A stretch of 64,000 bases of DNA, taken from contig NC_052507.1 in assembly GCF_014356525.2 (NCBI RefSeq), positions 8,638,398-8,702,397 on the forward strand. Direction: 5' to 3'. Of this stretch, positions 46,749-57,988 are shown piece by piece. The translations under genes and the position numbers were made by a program. Position 1 is the first letter of the stretch, and each line of letters starts with the position of its first letter. The notes under the pieces are model-generated. The model did no database searches, was not told the origin of the DNA, and was given only the letters and a program-made list of their open reading frames with translations. The stretch is from Nilaparvata lugens (lineage: Eukaryota; Arthropoda; Insecta; Hemiptera; Delphacidae).

Positions 46749-47803
46749 GGGCCAGTTTCCGAGCTCGGGATTTAGCTAAGTTCTGGACTTCAACTGTCTT
46801 TAAACTCTGGAGCCAGGAAATTGGCTATGAGTGTTAACGTAGTTGAGGACTTAAATAGACTCTAGAGTTCAGAGATCACGTAAGACCCTGGAGTTTATAA
46901 TTTCGCTTTCTAAGTGAAGGGCTTATAATTTCAGGACTTGAATTAGATTCTCGCCTCTTTCCGAGTCGAGGATTTATGAAAAATCGTTAAGTCCAGAACT
47001 TAAAACAGCGTAATTTAAAACCCTCGACTAGGGTAGGGTTTAAATTTAAGTTCTAGACTTAACTGAGCAAACACAATTCAGTTATTGTTTTGGAGTAGAT
47101 GAAAAACCAAATAGATGTCATAAAATACCAAAATTATTTGGATTAGTCCATCTAAATTCATAATTTATAGTTTGCAAGTTTATTTTGCAATGAAATGGCA
47201 TCAGAATTATGCGTAAAAAACTAACCTTATTTTACGAATGTGACATAACCTATAAATGTTCAAGAAAAATAATACAGGATTGGCTTGGAATTTATATTCC
47301 AATCTGAATGTTATTAATCAATGTCATATTGAACATATTAATATAACAATAATAAATTATTATTCCAGTTTTTTTTCAAAACAAATACGTTTTCAAACTC
47401 AATAGCCAAATTTTTATTCCAAAATCACTGGTAAGGATCAATGATCAATAATAGCATAAAGTAAAATAAAATGTTTATTCATTCATCTTTCAAAAGGTTA
47501 GGTTTGCTTTGAATATTTCACAAAATAGTTCAGAGAGCATGCTCATTCGAATTATCCCGCTGCAATCAGCTGTTTTCGTTTTGCTATTATGCCAACAATA
47601 CAACAGCAAAATATTGTGAATTTCCCTCATGTTTACTACATTAAAGTCCTGGACTCAAATAAGTCGAGAACTTTATAGACCCCAGAGTTTAGAAAATAAA
47701 ATCGTGACTCAGAAAGTCGATTTAGACCCGAGAGCTTATTTCAGTCCTGGACTCTGCAAGTCCAGAACTTATAGATCCCTTGTTCGGAAACCGCCCCTGA
47801 AAG
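46749..47803. mobile_element. Large MITE, GGGCCAGTTTCCGAGCTCGG ends
   Basis: The left end GGGCCAGTTTCCGAGCTCGG at 46749, then GATTTAGCTAAGTTCTGGA, pairs with the right end TCCAGAACTTATAGATCCCT then TGTTCGGAAACCGCCCC to 47797. The left ~290 bp and right ~170 bp are built of repeated GTCCTGGACT, ACTCTGGAG and TTTATAATTTC-like motifs. The AT-rich middle holds no transposase. The outer end matches the MITE at 978. Confidence 0.75.
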
Positions 47804-47920
47804 TATTTTTGTCATAGTCATTCAATCTCAGATGTTTTCCATGCATGAAATCAAGCCGGTGAACAGATGTTTGCAGAACAAATGAACATTTGATTCTCAT
47901 TACAGAATACTCTACTGTAA

Positions 47921-48461
47921 CTAGTAGTTCTGCGCTCAGTAAGTTACATTGACCTGTTGTTATATTTTTTTCAAGAAATAATTGATCAATTTAAAATGTC
48001 TAGAGAAAATCCTAAATGAACATAGAGCTTTCTGTCCTATCGTACCGTGACGTGTCGTCCCGGAATGTGAGTATGAGTGCTATCAGGTGTGGCTGCAACT
48101 GTCTACAACGTTGATGGAAAGATACATTTTCAAGATGTTTGATGTTTTTGAACGGGTAGTATTATAGTCCACTAGACAGCTGATTTATTATTAATAATTC
48201 CAAAGTCTGATTTTTACGGTAATATTGGCGTTCAAAGGAGACTCCTTTTCCTCTTGTATTATCCTCAAAATACAAAATTTCAAAAAACAGTGGGCCTATG
48301 TATACGTCGACGCGAAATTCAAAAAGGAAAATTTCATGAAAATCTATTGCTGCGTTTCGCTGTAAATGCGGAACATATAAACATGAATATAAAAAAATAT
48401 ATAAACATAAAGATAAATGCAAAACCGTCGACTTGAATCATAGACCTCACTTCGCTCGGTC
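47921..48461 (-). mobile_element. Dispersed element ending GAACTACTAG, reverse copy
   Basis: Reverse homologue of 3429-3987: ends CTAGTAGTTCTGCGCTCAGT at 47921 and TTCGCTCGGTC at 48461, with CAACTGTCTACAACGTTGAT, GTGACGTGTCGTCCC and GTTTCGCTGTAAATGCGGAA inside. Compared with the first copy it lacks the terminal GAGGTCTACTGTTCAC. Confidence 0.7.
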
Positions 48462-48950
48462 AATGAAACCATATGTTTTCTTCACAGTCGAGTATGTTCC
48501 CTAGTTCCGAAATAGAAACAGAGAAACTGCTACAAAAAAATAACCTTCAGCACTCCAGGTGGAAGTTTTGTCAACTTCCACAAAATTCGTGGTTCGGAAT
48601 TTGTGAACTGAGTTAGGTTTATAGAATCCAAGATTTCTCATCCAAGATAACCCCTCAGCTACTAAGATAAAAAGAGTACACACCTTATTAAAACTAACGC
48701 GCCAACCTATAACAACAAACACGCGGCGAATTCAAATTTCTAATTTCGTTTAGGGGCAGAAGCCACACACTACGAAGTAGATGCGCAAACATACGATAAG
48801 TTGGCGACACTTAGATTCGCCCCAAACTGGCAGCATTGGTTGAATATATTCACAATATTATCAGTTACAACACTACAATGAGAGTCACTTCAAACTTGCA
48901 GCACTGGTTGGAAGGGGATCGTTGGTGTTATTTGTAAGAGATAAGCTGAC
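48462..48950. other. No feature recognised
   Basis: Unique DNA; the frame of 73 codons at 48501-48722 (minus) is not recognisable. Confidence 0.4.
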
Positions 48951-50745
48951 AGTTCAAAGTGGATTTAAGTGTTATTTTTGAGGGGTATGCTGACAGTTTA
49001 AAGTGAATTTTAGTGTTATTATTTGTGAGGGGTAGTGTTATTTGTAAGGGATGCTGACAGTTTAAAGTGAATTTCAGTGTTATTTGTAAAGAATGTTGAC
49101 AGTTTAAGGTGACCTTTGGTGTTATTTGTGAGGAATGCTGCCAGTTAGAGTGACTTTTAGGTTCATTTGTAATGAATGCTGCCAGATGAAGTGGATTTTA
49201 GTGTTATTTGTAAGGAATGCTGACAGTTTAAAGTGAATTTTAGTGTTATTTGTAAAGAATGTTGACAGTTTAAGGTGACCTTTGGTGTTATTTGTGAGGA
49301 ATGCTGCCAGTTAGAGTGACTTTTAGGTTCATTTGTAATGAATGCTGCCAGATGAAGTGGATTTTAGTGTTATTTGTAAGGAATGCTGACAGTTTAAAGT
49401 GAATTTTAGTGTTATTTGTAAAGAATGTTGACAGTTTAAGGTGACCTTTGGTGTTATTTGTGAGGAATGCTGCCAGTTAGAGTGACTTTTAGGTTCATTT
49501 GTAATGAATGCTGCCAGATGAAGTGGATTTTAGTGTTATTTGTAAGGAATGCTGACAGTTTAAAGTGAATTTTAGTGTTATTTGTAAAGAATGTTGACAG
49601 TTTAAGGTGACCTTTGGTGTTATTTGTGAGGAATGCTGCCAGTTAGAGTGACTTTTAGGTTCATTTGTAATGAATGCTGCCAGATGAAGTGGATTTTAGT
49701 GTTATTTGTAAGGAATGCTGACAGTTTAAAGTGAATTTTAGTGTTATTTGTAAAGAATGTTGACAGTTTAAGGTGACCTTTGGTGTTATTTGTGAGGAAT
49801 GCTGCCAGTTAGAGTGACTTTTAGGTTCATTTGTAATGAATGCTGCCAGATGAAGTGGATTTTAGTGTTATTTGTAAGGAATGCTGACAGTTTAAAGTGA
49901 ATTTTAGTGTTATTTGTAAAGAATGTTGACAGTTTAAGGTGACCTTTGGTGTTATTTGTGAGGAATGCTGCCATTAGAGTGACTTTTAGGTTCATTTGTA
50001 ATGAATGCTGCCAGATGAAGTGGATTTTAGTGTTATTTGTAAGGAATGCTGACAGTTTAAAGTGAATTTTAGTGTTATTTGTAAAGAATGTTGACAGTTT
50101 AAGGTGACCTTTGGTGTTATTTGTGAGGAATGCTGCCAGTTAGAGTGACTTTTAGGTTCATTTGTAATGAATGCTGCCAGATGAAGTGGATTTTAGTGTT
50201 ATTTGTAAGGAATGCTGACAGCTTATGGTGAATTTTAGTGTTATTTTTGAGAAATGCTGGCCGTTTATAGTGAATTTCAATGTTATTTATAAGGAAATCT
50301 AACAGTTTAATGTAAATTTTAGTGTTATTTGTTATGAATGCTGACAGTTTATGGTAAATTTTAGTGTTATTTGTAAGGAATGCTGACAGTATTTATAGTG
50401 AATTCTAGTGTTATTTGTAAAGAATGCTGACAGTATTTATTGTGAATTTTAGTGTAATTTGTAAAGAATTCTGACAGTTTATAGTGAATTTTAGTGTTAT
50501 TTATAAGAAAATCTAACAGTTTAATGCGAATTTTAGTTTATTTGTAAGGAATGCTGACAGTTTATAGTAAATTTAAGTGTTATTTATAAGGAATGCTGAC
50601 TGTTTATAGTAAATTTTAGTGTTATTTATAAGGAAATCCAACAGTCTAACGTGAATTTTAGTGTTATTTGTAAGGAATGCTGACAGTTTATGGTAAATTT
50701 TAGTGTTATTTTTAAGGAATGATGCCAGTTTTAAGTGAATTCCAG
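48951..50745 (+). repeat. Minisatellite with 166-bp higher-order unit (4 x ~41.5 bp)
   Basis: The basic monomer is about 41-42 bp: GTGTTATTTGTAAGGAATGC then TGACAGTTTAAAGTGAATTT. Four monomer variants (TGACAGTTTAAAG; TGACAGTTTAAGGTGACC; TGCCAGTTAGAGTGAC; TGCCAGATGAAGTGG) succeed each other in fixed order. TAAGG-led units start at 49045, 49211, 49377, 49543 and 49709, exactly 166 bp apart, continuing to about 50210. One unit near 49970 is 1 bp short (GCCATTAGAG). Before 49045 and after about 50220, monomers are disordered and diverged. Minus-strand frames with repeated FLTNNTK come from the array and are not genes. Confidence 0.95.
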
Positions 50746-50932
50746 TATAGCTCCACACCAGCTTCAGCAAAGTTCAGCCTTGGCTATCTTCTATAGATTG
50801 TTTGTACAGGCTGAATGAGGCACTGCAGACTCTGAGGTTAAAAGTACAGATTTTTGTTCATAAATTAACCACAACTTCTACCACCTGACTACTTACCTGG
50901 GGGCTACCTTATCTTTCTAACAGGCTTCTCAA
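50746..50932. other. No feature recognised
   Basis: Short unique stretch between the minisatellite and the GAT repeat. Confidence 0.4.
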
Positions 50933-50947
50933 TAATGATGATGATGC

Positions 50948-50978
<31 letters not shown>

Positions 50979-51290
50979 ATGATGATGATGGTGTTGGTCA
51001 TGATGGTGAAGATGATGATGATGATGATGATGATGACAAAAAAGAAAATAATAATAATAATAATAATAATGATGATGATAATGATGATGATGTTGATAAT
51101 GAAGACAAAGAAGAAAAAAATGATGATGATGATGATGATGATGGAGACAATTTGGACGATAATATTGATGATGATTATGATGATGAAGACGAAGAAGAAA
51201 AAAATGATGATGATGCTGATGATGAAGACAAAGAAGAAAATAATGATGATGATCATGAGTATGGTTGGAATGATGACGATGAAGTTGAAT
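50933..51290. repeat. (GAT)n-rich microsatellite with AAT and GAA blocks
   Basis: GATGATGATG runs at 50938-51040, an AATAATAATA run at 51047-51069, and GATGATG mixed with GAAGAAGAAAAA to 51265. The two frames of about 120 codons are Met/Lys or Ile/Phe runs. Confidence 0.95.
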
Positions 51291-51579
51291 ATCCTGTATG
51301 AAAGGCTTCGTGCTCTATCATGTTGAACACTTTTTGGACGGTAAAAGTTTGACCCAGAAAATCACTGACGGTAAAGTACTCAGCTAACAAAGGTGATTAA
51401 AATATATGGGATTTACGTTTGAACATTCTATGAGAGTTTACATCTTTACATGAACTGTAACTTATGTACAGTATGGTACAATGTGATTATTCGTGGTCAT
51501 AGTAACTTTGATATGACTAATTTCGGTGAATATAGTATTGATATAACTATAGCTTTTTTATTAAGAGATTCATAACTTT
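51291..51579. other. No feature recognised
   Basis: Unique AT-rich DNA. Confidence 0.4.
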
Positions 51580-51759
51580 TTGTGTAGTTGAGAAGTTGAT
51601 ATTGTGGTAATTATTCATATTGAATGAAAAAGACTAAGAAATTGTCAAAAAACCACTGATTTATTGATAATTAGAAAGACCGGTTTCGGTTATTACACCA
51701 TTGTCAATCTCTGATAAACTGTTTTCTATTTTGACTATTTCTTAGTCTTTTTCATTCAA
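51580..51759 (-). mobile_element. Penelope-like tail, reverse copy
   Basis: Reading in reverse, TTTATCAGAGATTGACAATG, ACCGAAACCGGTCTTTC, AATAAATCAGTGG, TTTTTTGACAATTTCTTAGT and the extra ATGAATAATTACCACAATAT match 28255-28396. A short inverted copy of the terminal CTTAGTCTTTTTCATTCA lies at the other end (51742-51759), so even this 180-bp remnant has inverted termini. Confidence 0.75.
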
Positions 51760-52385
51760 TTCATAATTTTGACAATTATTATTGATTTCAGTCGTTTAAA
51801 ACTTCAAGTTAAAAATTGGTTTTTATCTATTCAATATGTCTTGCCAAATTACCATGGAAAGTTGAAGAAGCCAGAAGAAGTGGACAAGAAAATAATAAAG
51901 AAATTGTTTTATCAAGAAATATATCTTTTTTGCGAACAATATCATGCTAATTGATGCCCAAAAGTCAATATATCTAAAGCTATCAATGAGATCTAGCCCG
52001 ATTTGTACGACAGATTAATGGAAAAATTGACTTCACGGATCCTCGGCACCACGCGTATACGAGACGGCCATTATCAAACGTTCAAACGTTCAGACTTGAT
52101 GATGCGACATTCTTGAATTTCCTATCGCGTACGTGTATGAAATTTTTCCGTCTATTATATTATGAATATAGATAATCTTCAAAAAATTTGGTAACAGAAC
52201 AGAGTTGGAATAGGATAGAGCAATCAGCTTTGTCTGATGACGAACAAGGATAGCAAACCAATGTTTATCGGATGCTGTCATACGTTGATCTCGAATTAGA
52301 GGCTCCAATGAAATGTGTTCAAAATTCGAAGTGGATTGAAGCGTTCAATAGTTATAGTCGAATAGAAAGGAAAAGAAAAGAAAGA
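51760..52385. other. No gene; diverged MITE fragment near 52190-52290
   Basis: GAACAAGGATAGCAAACCAA then GTCATACGTTGATCTCG resembles a decayed right end of the GGTCCACGTTATAATGG family. The 61-codon frame at 51769-51954 has no recognisable motif. Confidence 0.45.
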
Positions 52386-52600
52386 AATCTCAGTACCCTT
52401 TTTACTTTCCTTGCCCTATTACCATAGGTAAGGAAGTATTGCTTTCCGAAAAAAAATTGAAAAAAAAAATTGAATTATTTAATCTTAACATGTTTCAACA
52501 TTGATGCCATTTTCAAGTGAAATCATTTTCTAGAAAATGGCATCAATGTCCGAAACATGTTGTGATTAAATGATTCAAAAAGGGTACTGAGATTTTTATT
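52386..52600. mobile_element. Penelope-like fold-back tail carrying an inserted TIR-element scrap
   Basis: Outer arms AAATCTCAGTACCCTTTTT at 52387 and AAAAGGGTACTGAGATTTTT near 52576-52595 are inverted. Inner arms AACATGTTTCAACATTGATG then CCATTTTC, and GAAAATGGCATCAATGTCCG then AAACATGTTG, pair as well. Between the outer and inner left arms sits ACTTTCCTTGCCCTATTACC to about 52460, the terminal hairpin of the element at 9750 and 31211. Confidence 0.65.
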
Positions 52601-53639
52601 TGTCTTTCTATTTTTATTACAAGTAGCCCTAAACAGAGAAGAGATTTATAGTCGAATATACAAATACTTGAACCTTAGAATCCTAACCATAGAATACAAT
52701 CTTGGAAGTTATCTCTAGTATCGTATAGAAGTTTTCTCTGCCCTAAGTAAGAACTCGCTACGCTCGCTACAAAACAATAACTTGGAAGAAGAAGAAACCA
52801 GCGACAAATGTAACCAAGCAGAATTCCTGCATTTATTTCGACATTCTAGTTCCTATTTCGGAAGAAATTGGCGAGAAACAAACTGAGCATCCACCCACCC
52901 TCTCTCACACTCTCTCTCTTTCACTTGTTACAACAACTCGTTCGAAAACAATTTCACGACAAACTGGTAAAATATTACCAGACAGTGTCACGTTTCCTCA
53001 TTTTAGTACTCTTTGGTCTCCCTCTTACACACACTATCTCCCTCACACTCTTTCACTCTGTTCAGTGGTTTTCTCTCTCTTCTTCTCTCACAAATCCTCT
53101 AAAACTGTTGTAATGTTGGGTACATTGCTCACTTCAACGACAAGCAATGTTTTGTTGCACTAATTTGTTTTTAGTTTGAACAGTCGACACCAGGTGGCGA
53201 TAGTTGCTGGGATTTTCTATGCCACGTGGTTTCAACCACATAGATATTCAACCACGAAAATATTCAGATGAATATATATTTGATCTCAAATTCTCACTAT
53301 GCTAACTTGTTATGAATATATATCTATATGGTTTCAAATCGCATGTATAGTTGGAGTTACTATTATTTTTTTTCTTCTTCTTTGAATCAGGAGTTGGTTA
53401 GGTAAATCTCATCTAATGTTATTATAATGTCCATGGACAGGCTAGTGGACAGGCTTGTTTTATACTTTAAAACAAATACTAATAAGATAATATTTAATAC
53501 TTCATCACATAATTTTTATCATCCTCAGTTTAAAATTTCACTGTAATCACCTATCATATTTCATTCTTCTCCCATATATATATTTCTTTTTTATTTTATT
53601 TCATTTAGTTCAGTTTTTTTTCTTTTTCCTCATAATACT
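52601..53639. other. No gene recognised
   Basis: AT-rich to mixed DNA. The 81-codon frame at 52868-53113 overlaps a CTCTCAC-rich stretch and shows no motif. Confidence 0.45.
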
Positions 53640-53890
53640 GGATTTCAATATCTTATACCAAAACGTTAGAGGTCTGCGTTCCAAAGTTCCAAGCTTTTCC
53701 GGAAGGTTTTAGAGTGTGATGCTGATGCAATTGTTCTCACTGAAACATGGTTGTACGATGGAATTCATAATGAGGAATTGTTCGATGAGCGGTACACTGT
53801 CTTCCGCAGGGATAGGTCTGGTGATCAGGGGTTGAGGGGTGGTGGAGTACTTGTTGCTGTTCGCAGTTCTCTTAAGGCCGTATTATTATC
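53640..53890 (+). pseudogene. Jockey/CR1-like LINE endonuclease remnant, deleted and frameshifted
   Basis: The translated pieces read FNILYQNVRGLRSKVPSF, then after a +1/-1 shift near 53700 VLECDADAIVLTETWL, and FRRDRSGDQGLRGGGVLVAV, ending RSSLKA near 53879. These are the N-terminal APE-type endonuclease motifs of a Jockey/CR1-group LINE: the QNVRGLR start, the Glu of TETWL, and the GGGVLVAV strand. A full domain is about 220 residues. The middle is missing, because the RT frame resumes with RCDDCLVPEDNHHPTLSISF, the end of the domain. So roughly 130-140 residues are lost and the frame is changed. Endonuclease activity is therefore not expected. Confidence 0.8.
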
Positions 53891-56145
53891 AGAATTTGGA
53901 TTTGGTTCTTAGCTCGTTCCATGTTAATGTTTCAAGATGCGATGACTGTTTGGTTCCCGAAGATAACCATCATCCTACGCTTTCCATTTCTTTTCCATTG
54001 CTTCACATGAGGGCAGATCACGGAGATGAATCAAATGACAAACTTCAATATGTTTTCAAGAGAGCTGATTTTCTTCGCTTGTATGAATCTCTGAGAGACG
54101 CCGATTGGACCGCTGTCTATTCATGTTCAGAAGTCAATGAGGCAACTGAAGTTTTCTATAACATAGTTTACTCATGTTTTGACCTGTGTGTTCCTAGAAG
54201 AGCCGCTGGTGATCGGATTGGCAGGTACCCTCGGTGGTATACTAGGGATATAATTCAAGACATCAAACGGAAGGAGAAATGTGCCCGAAAGAGGAGAGTC
54301 TCTGCTTATCACGACGAGGAATTTAGAAGATTGAGATCTGCTTTGAAACTTAAAATTTCTCAAGCTTATCAGGCTTATATGAATTCAGTTCAGACAAGTA
54401 TTGGTGGTGACATGAGGAATTTCTGGTCTTATATAAATAATAATCGAAAGGGTAAGCGGTCAGAGAATTTTATGAGATGGAATAATACTTTTGTCGCAGG
54501 TACTGAGATTCCAGAGGCGTTTGCAGATTATTTCTCATCTGTTTTCAACAGAAGCGACAATCATGCTGGAGTTTTTGATGACACAATTGGTCACTCCCCT
54601 TTCCACTTGAATTCTGTCTCAAGGGCTGATATAGTTAATTCTATACGGAGCTTGAAAGGTAATGGATCTGTTGGTCCAGACTTGGTTCCACCGTATGTCA
54701 TCAGGGGCTGCTCCGATTTGTTTATTGAACCGCTTGAGTTCATTTTCAATCTAGCACTGAAAACATCCACGTTTCCTGATATGTGGAAGCAAGCCAAAGT
54801 AATTCCCATTTTTAAAGCTGGGAGCAGACAATCTGTTGAAAACTACCGTCCAATATCCATTATTAATTGTTTTGCAAAGATTTTCGAAAAATGTATTTAT
54901 AAAAAAATATTCAATCATATAGAACCGTGGATTGCTGATTGCCAGCATGGATTTTTGCCAGGCAGGTCTACAGTGACTAATTTATTGCATTTCCGGAGTG
55001 AGGTATCAGCTTGTCTTGATGCAGGTACTCGTGTTGACACTGTGTATACAGATTTATCAAAAGCTTTTGATACTTTAAACCATACAATTTTGGTCCGGAA
55101 ATTGTCATCCTTTGGGTTTTCACTGTCAAGTGCTAGATTTATTCTTTCCTATCTGTCTGATCGGAATCAATTTGTTTCTGTTGGTGGTCTTCATTCCAGA
55201 TCTTTCAGTAGCCCATCAGGCGTTCCACAGGGTTCAAATTTGGGGCCTTTGCTCTTCATAATTTTCATAAACGATTTGCCGGCTGTCATAAAGCATTCGT
55301 CTTGTCTGCTGTATGCAGATGATGTGAAGATCTTCAGGGTGATTAGGTCTGAAACTGATTGTCAGCTGCTTCAAAGTGATGTGGATAGTTTTTTTGATTG
55401 GTGCTTGAGAAATCAGCTCAGAGTTAATATTGGTAAATGTGCTACGCTGTCTTTCACAAGACAAAGAGATCCGCAAATTCCCATCTATAGCATCAATAAC
55501 CAAATAATTAAGAGAGTGGACCATTTTAAAGACCTTGGTGTAATTTTTGATCCTGAGCTCAATTTCAATCATCATGTGAGAAGTTTATGTTCCAGAGCAT
55601 GTCAACAGATTGGATTCATTCGGAGAACCTGCTCTCAATTTGATAATCACAATATTCTTATTCTATTATATAAGACACTTATCAGAAGTTTATTAAACTA
55701 CTGCTCTGAAGTATGGCATCCATATCTCGCCTCTCATGAGCTGGAATTAGAAAGAATTCAAAGTAAATTTCTAAGGTTTGTATATTTCAAGCGTTTTAAA
55801 ATGTTCTGTCCTTTCAATTTTCCCACAGCTAACCTAAGAGCCATATTCGATATTCAATCCCTGGAAGCATCTAGGAGCTGTAAATTGCTTTTGTTCCTAT
55901 ATAATATATTGAACAACCGTGTCCAATCAACCTACCTCCTTTCATTGCTGAATATATATGTGTCTTCAGTTTCACGGCGTTCCGGCTTCAGATTTCTTCC
56001 TCCCCAATGCAATTCCAATAGTCACTTCAATTCTCCAATCAACCGCATGATGAATCTTTATAATTACCATAGTTTTCACCTAGACCTTTTTCATATGAAT
56101 CCCAGTCAGTTCAAGAAGGCATGTAAGCGGCTCCACCCAATGTGA
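53839..56145 (+). CDS. Jockey/CR1-like LINE reverse transcriptase, uninterrupted frame
   Basis: The 768-residue open frame encodes an RNA-dependent DNA polymerase that copies LINE RNA at a nicked target. In order: end of the endonuclease (CLVPEDNHHPTL, 37-48), a linker with YVFKRADFLRLYESL (71-85), GSVGPDLVPPYVI (276-288), GFLPGRSTVTNL (371-382), motif A VYTDLSKAFDTLNH (402-415; Asp405), motif B GVPQGSNLGPLLFIIFIND (461-479), motif C LYADDVKIF (491-499; the catalytic Asp pair 494-495) and motif E DLGVIFD (565-571). The thumb follows with LLYKTLIRSLLNYCSEVWH. All RT catalytic residues are present and no stop or shift interrupts them. The first codons are GTG and lie within the old endonuclease in another frame, so there is no true start; an in-frame TGA lies just upstream. 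No ORF1 is seen. Jockey versus CR1 cannot be settled by eye. Confidence 0.9.
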   Translation: MVEYLLLFAVLLRPYYYQNLDLVLSSFHVNVSRCDDCLVPEDNHHPTLSISFPLLHMRADHGDESNDKLQYVFKRADFLRLYESLRDADWTAVYSCSEVNEATEVFYNIVYSCFDLCVPRRAAGDRIGRYPRWYTRDIIQDIKRKEKCARKRRVSAYHDEEFRRLRSALKLKISQAYQAYMNSVQTSIGGDMRNFWSYINNNRKGKRSENFMRWNNTFVAGTEIPEAFADYFSSVFNRSDNHAGVFDDTIGHSPFHLNSVSRADIVNSIRSLKGNGSVGPDLVPPYVIRGCSDLFIEPLEFIFNLALKTSTFPDMWKQAKVIPIFKAGSRQSVENYRPISIINCFAKIFEKCIYKKIFNHIEPWIADCQHGFLPGRSTVTNLLHFRSEVSACLDAGTRVDTVYTDLSKAFDTLNHTILVRKLSSFGFSLSSARFILSYLSDRNQFVSVGGLHSRSFSSPSGVPQGSNLGPLLFIIFINDLPAVIKHSSCLLYADDVKIFRVIRSETDCQLLQSDVDSFFDWCLRNQLRVNIGKCATLSFTRQRDPQIPIYSINNQIIKRVDHFKDLGVIFDPELNFNHHVRSLCSRACQQIGFIRRTCSQFDNHNILILLYKTLIRSLLNYCSEVWHPYLASHELELERIQSKFLRFVYFKRFKMFCPFNFPTANLRAIFDIQSLEASRSCKLLLFLYNILNNRVQSTYLLSLLNIYVSSVSRRSGFRFLPPQCNSNSHFNSPINRMMNLYNYHSFHLDLFHMNPSQFKKACKRLHPM

Positions 56146-56510
56146 CACCTATTTTTCCCACGCTAGACCTCATCAACTTACATAGAGTACCATATTTAGT
56201 AGATGACTTCCTTTCATTCTTAGCTCTGTTATCATTTATCTCATTATTGGAATGTTATTTGTATTTTCTTGATTCTCCTCTCATTATTTTCTCATATTGT
56301 AAATGGTTTCTAGTACAGTATAATAATAGTATAGTATCTAGTATTTAGTATATTAAGTTTTCAGTATATTTAGATTCTCATCACAGTTTAGTTTGACTGC
56401 CGCCGAACGGGCCATCAAATTATTTGAACACGATCAAAAGACTGGTTCGATCAATTTCATTGCTTGTTTGTAGGTTACCGTATGTTTTTGACGCAATAAA
56501 AAATTTTAAA
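56146..56510 (+). mobile_element. LINE 3' UTR
   Basis: After the TGA at 56143-56145 comes a T-rich stretch, then GACTGCCGCCGAACGGGCCA at 56396 and GACGCAATAAAAAATTTTAA at 56490, with AATAAA near 56495. The CGCCGAA block near the end also appears in the unrelated-looking tail at 41846. The exact 3' end and any target duplication are not clear. Confidence 0.5.
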
Positions 56511-57988
56511 GTTCTTAGTGCGATTGAATTTAGTTATAGTAAGTTGATTAACTTAGGTTCGTTCATGGACTCTTTTAATTAGTGAATTATTAGTATGGAA
56601 AATGAAGGAATATTTTGAATCGAAGATTTGATTTACTGTTTTATTACAAAGTATGCCTATATTATTCGATACTCAGATCAACCTTGCTGCTTCAATGTAT
56701 CTCATTAGAATTGGAATGTTCTTCTGTTCATACAAGAAAAAACTGTGAAAATTGATGGTGATTTGTAAAAATCAGTACAGTAATTACAAAAAAAGTACAA
56801 TAATATGAATTTTTGATGGTCTGACGGTAAAGTAAAAAGGGCATTCAGCGCAAATTACCCTCTGAATATGAGCAGCAAAACTGATATTAAGTATCATGGG
56901 GTGTTACTTTACTATATTACAGCATTTAATTTGGATTTTCGTTCAATAATAATTATCAATTCTTTAGCATTTGAATAATATTGCATTATTTCAGTGATTT
57001 CCATCCATCAAAATCAGATGTAGCCAATAGCAAGCCAGCTAACATGTTAGCCAACTTCAGAAAAGTACAGCTACGAGAATTGACAATGTTCAGATTTGAC
57101 CGTCGGAGTTTTGATGTATCCCGAGCTTGGTGAAAAAGGTGTATGTTTGAACGAACAGTCAAATTATGACCATGGTCTAATTTACCATGGCTAGGCTATA
57201 TTTGATCAAGGTTGGTGAAACCGGGCATAAGAGTTTTGTATTGGATTCAAGTTTTGTATTAGGATACGGAAATTGCTAACACAATAATTATTAATAAATA
57301 ACAAAAAATAATTAACAAAATAATTGTTAAAACATGTGTAACGTCTATACAATTCAAGGTTCACTCACGTTAAGTTCTCTAGAAAAACTTTATTGACATA
57401 CATACTCCAAATAATTCAACATACATTCGAATTACCAACTAAAGCTACGAGTGAGTACTGTTCTTATCAATTAATTGCAATATTATTTTCGAGAAATATA
57501 AATACAAATGAGTAGCTCTATTCTCCGTCAGTGTTCTTCAAACTCACTCAAAAACCAGGTGTAGATTTCCCATTATGTTTTATACAATGTTTCTGTGATT
57601 TGACCTGACTGTGATTGATTCTTTTTATTCTCCATTTACCTGACAGATATAAATGTTATTAATTGGTATTGTTTTAATCTTTAATAGATATGTTGTTGTT
57701 GCTTTGCTGTTATAGTTAAATTCAATTATGATCTAGACTGATTCAGCAGTGGAACAGATAAGCTGTGATAAGATTTATATTGAATATACTATGGAATGGA
57801 ACTTATAATAATATTGTATTGACTCTAAATTACTGTATGACGAAATGTTTGTAAAAGCTCTTGAGTTAATAAAACATTATTATTTTAAAACATCGCGATA
57901 CCATCATTTAGATTATTTATTACCAATTATCTTTATTATTATCTGTTCATGTAACTATGCATTTTGTAAAGCTTGTATAAACTGCTAA
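56511..57988. other. No gene recognised in 1.5 kb of AT-rich DNA
   Basis: No frame with a known motif. GAGTTAATAAAACATTATTA near 57865 could be another LINE-type tail. Confidence 0.45.

Noticed and set aside
49786..50770. Repeat protein with FLTNNTK units on the minus strand
   Set aside because: The 166-bp higher-order unit is not a multiple of three and frames break; it is a minisatellite artefact.
50909..51326. Met/Lys and Ile/Phe frames
   Set aside because: Translation of the (GAT)n microsatellite.
53839..53844. Start codon of the 768-residue frame
   Set aside because: The first codons are GTG, preceded by an in-frame TGA six bases upstream, and lie inside endonuclease sequence of another frame; no real start is present.
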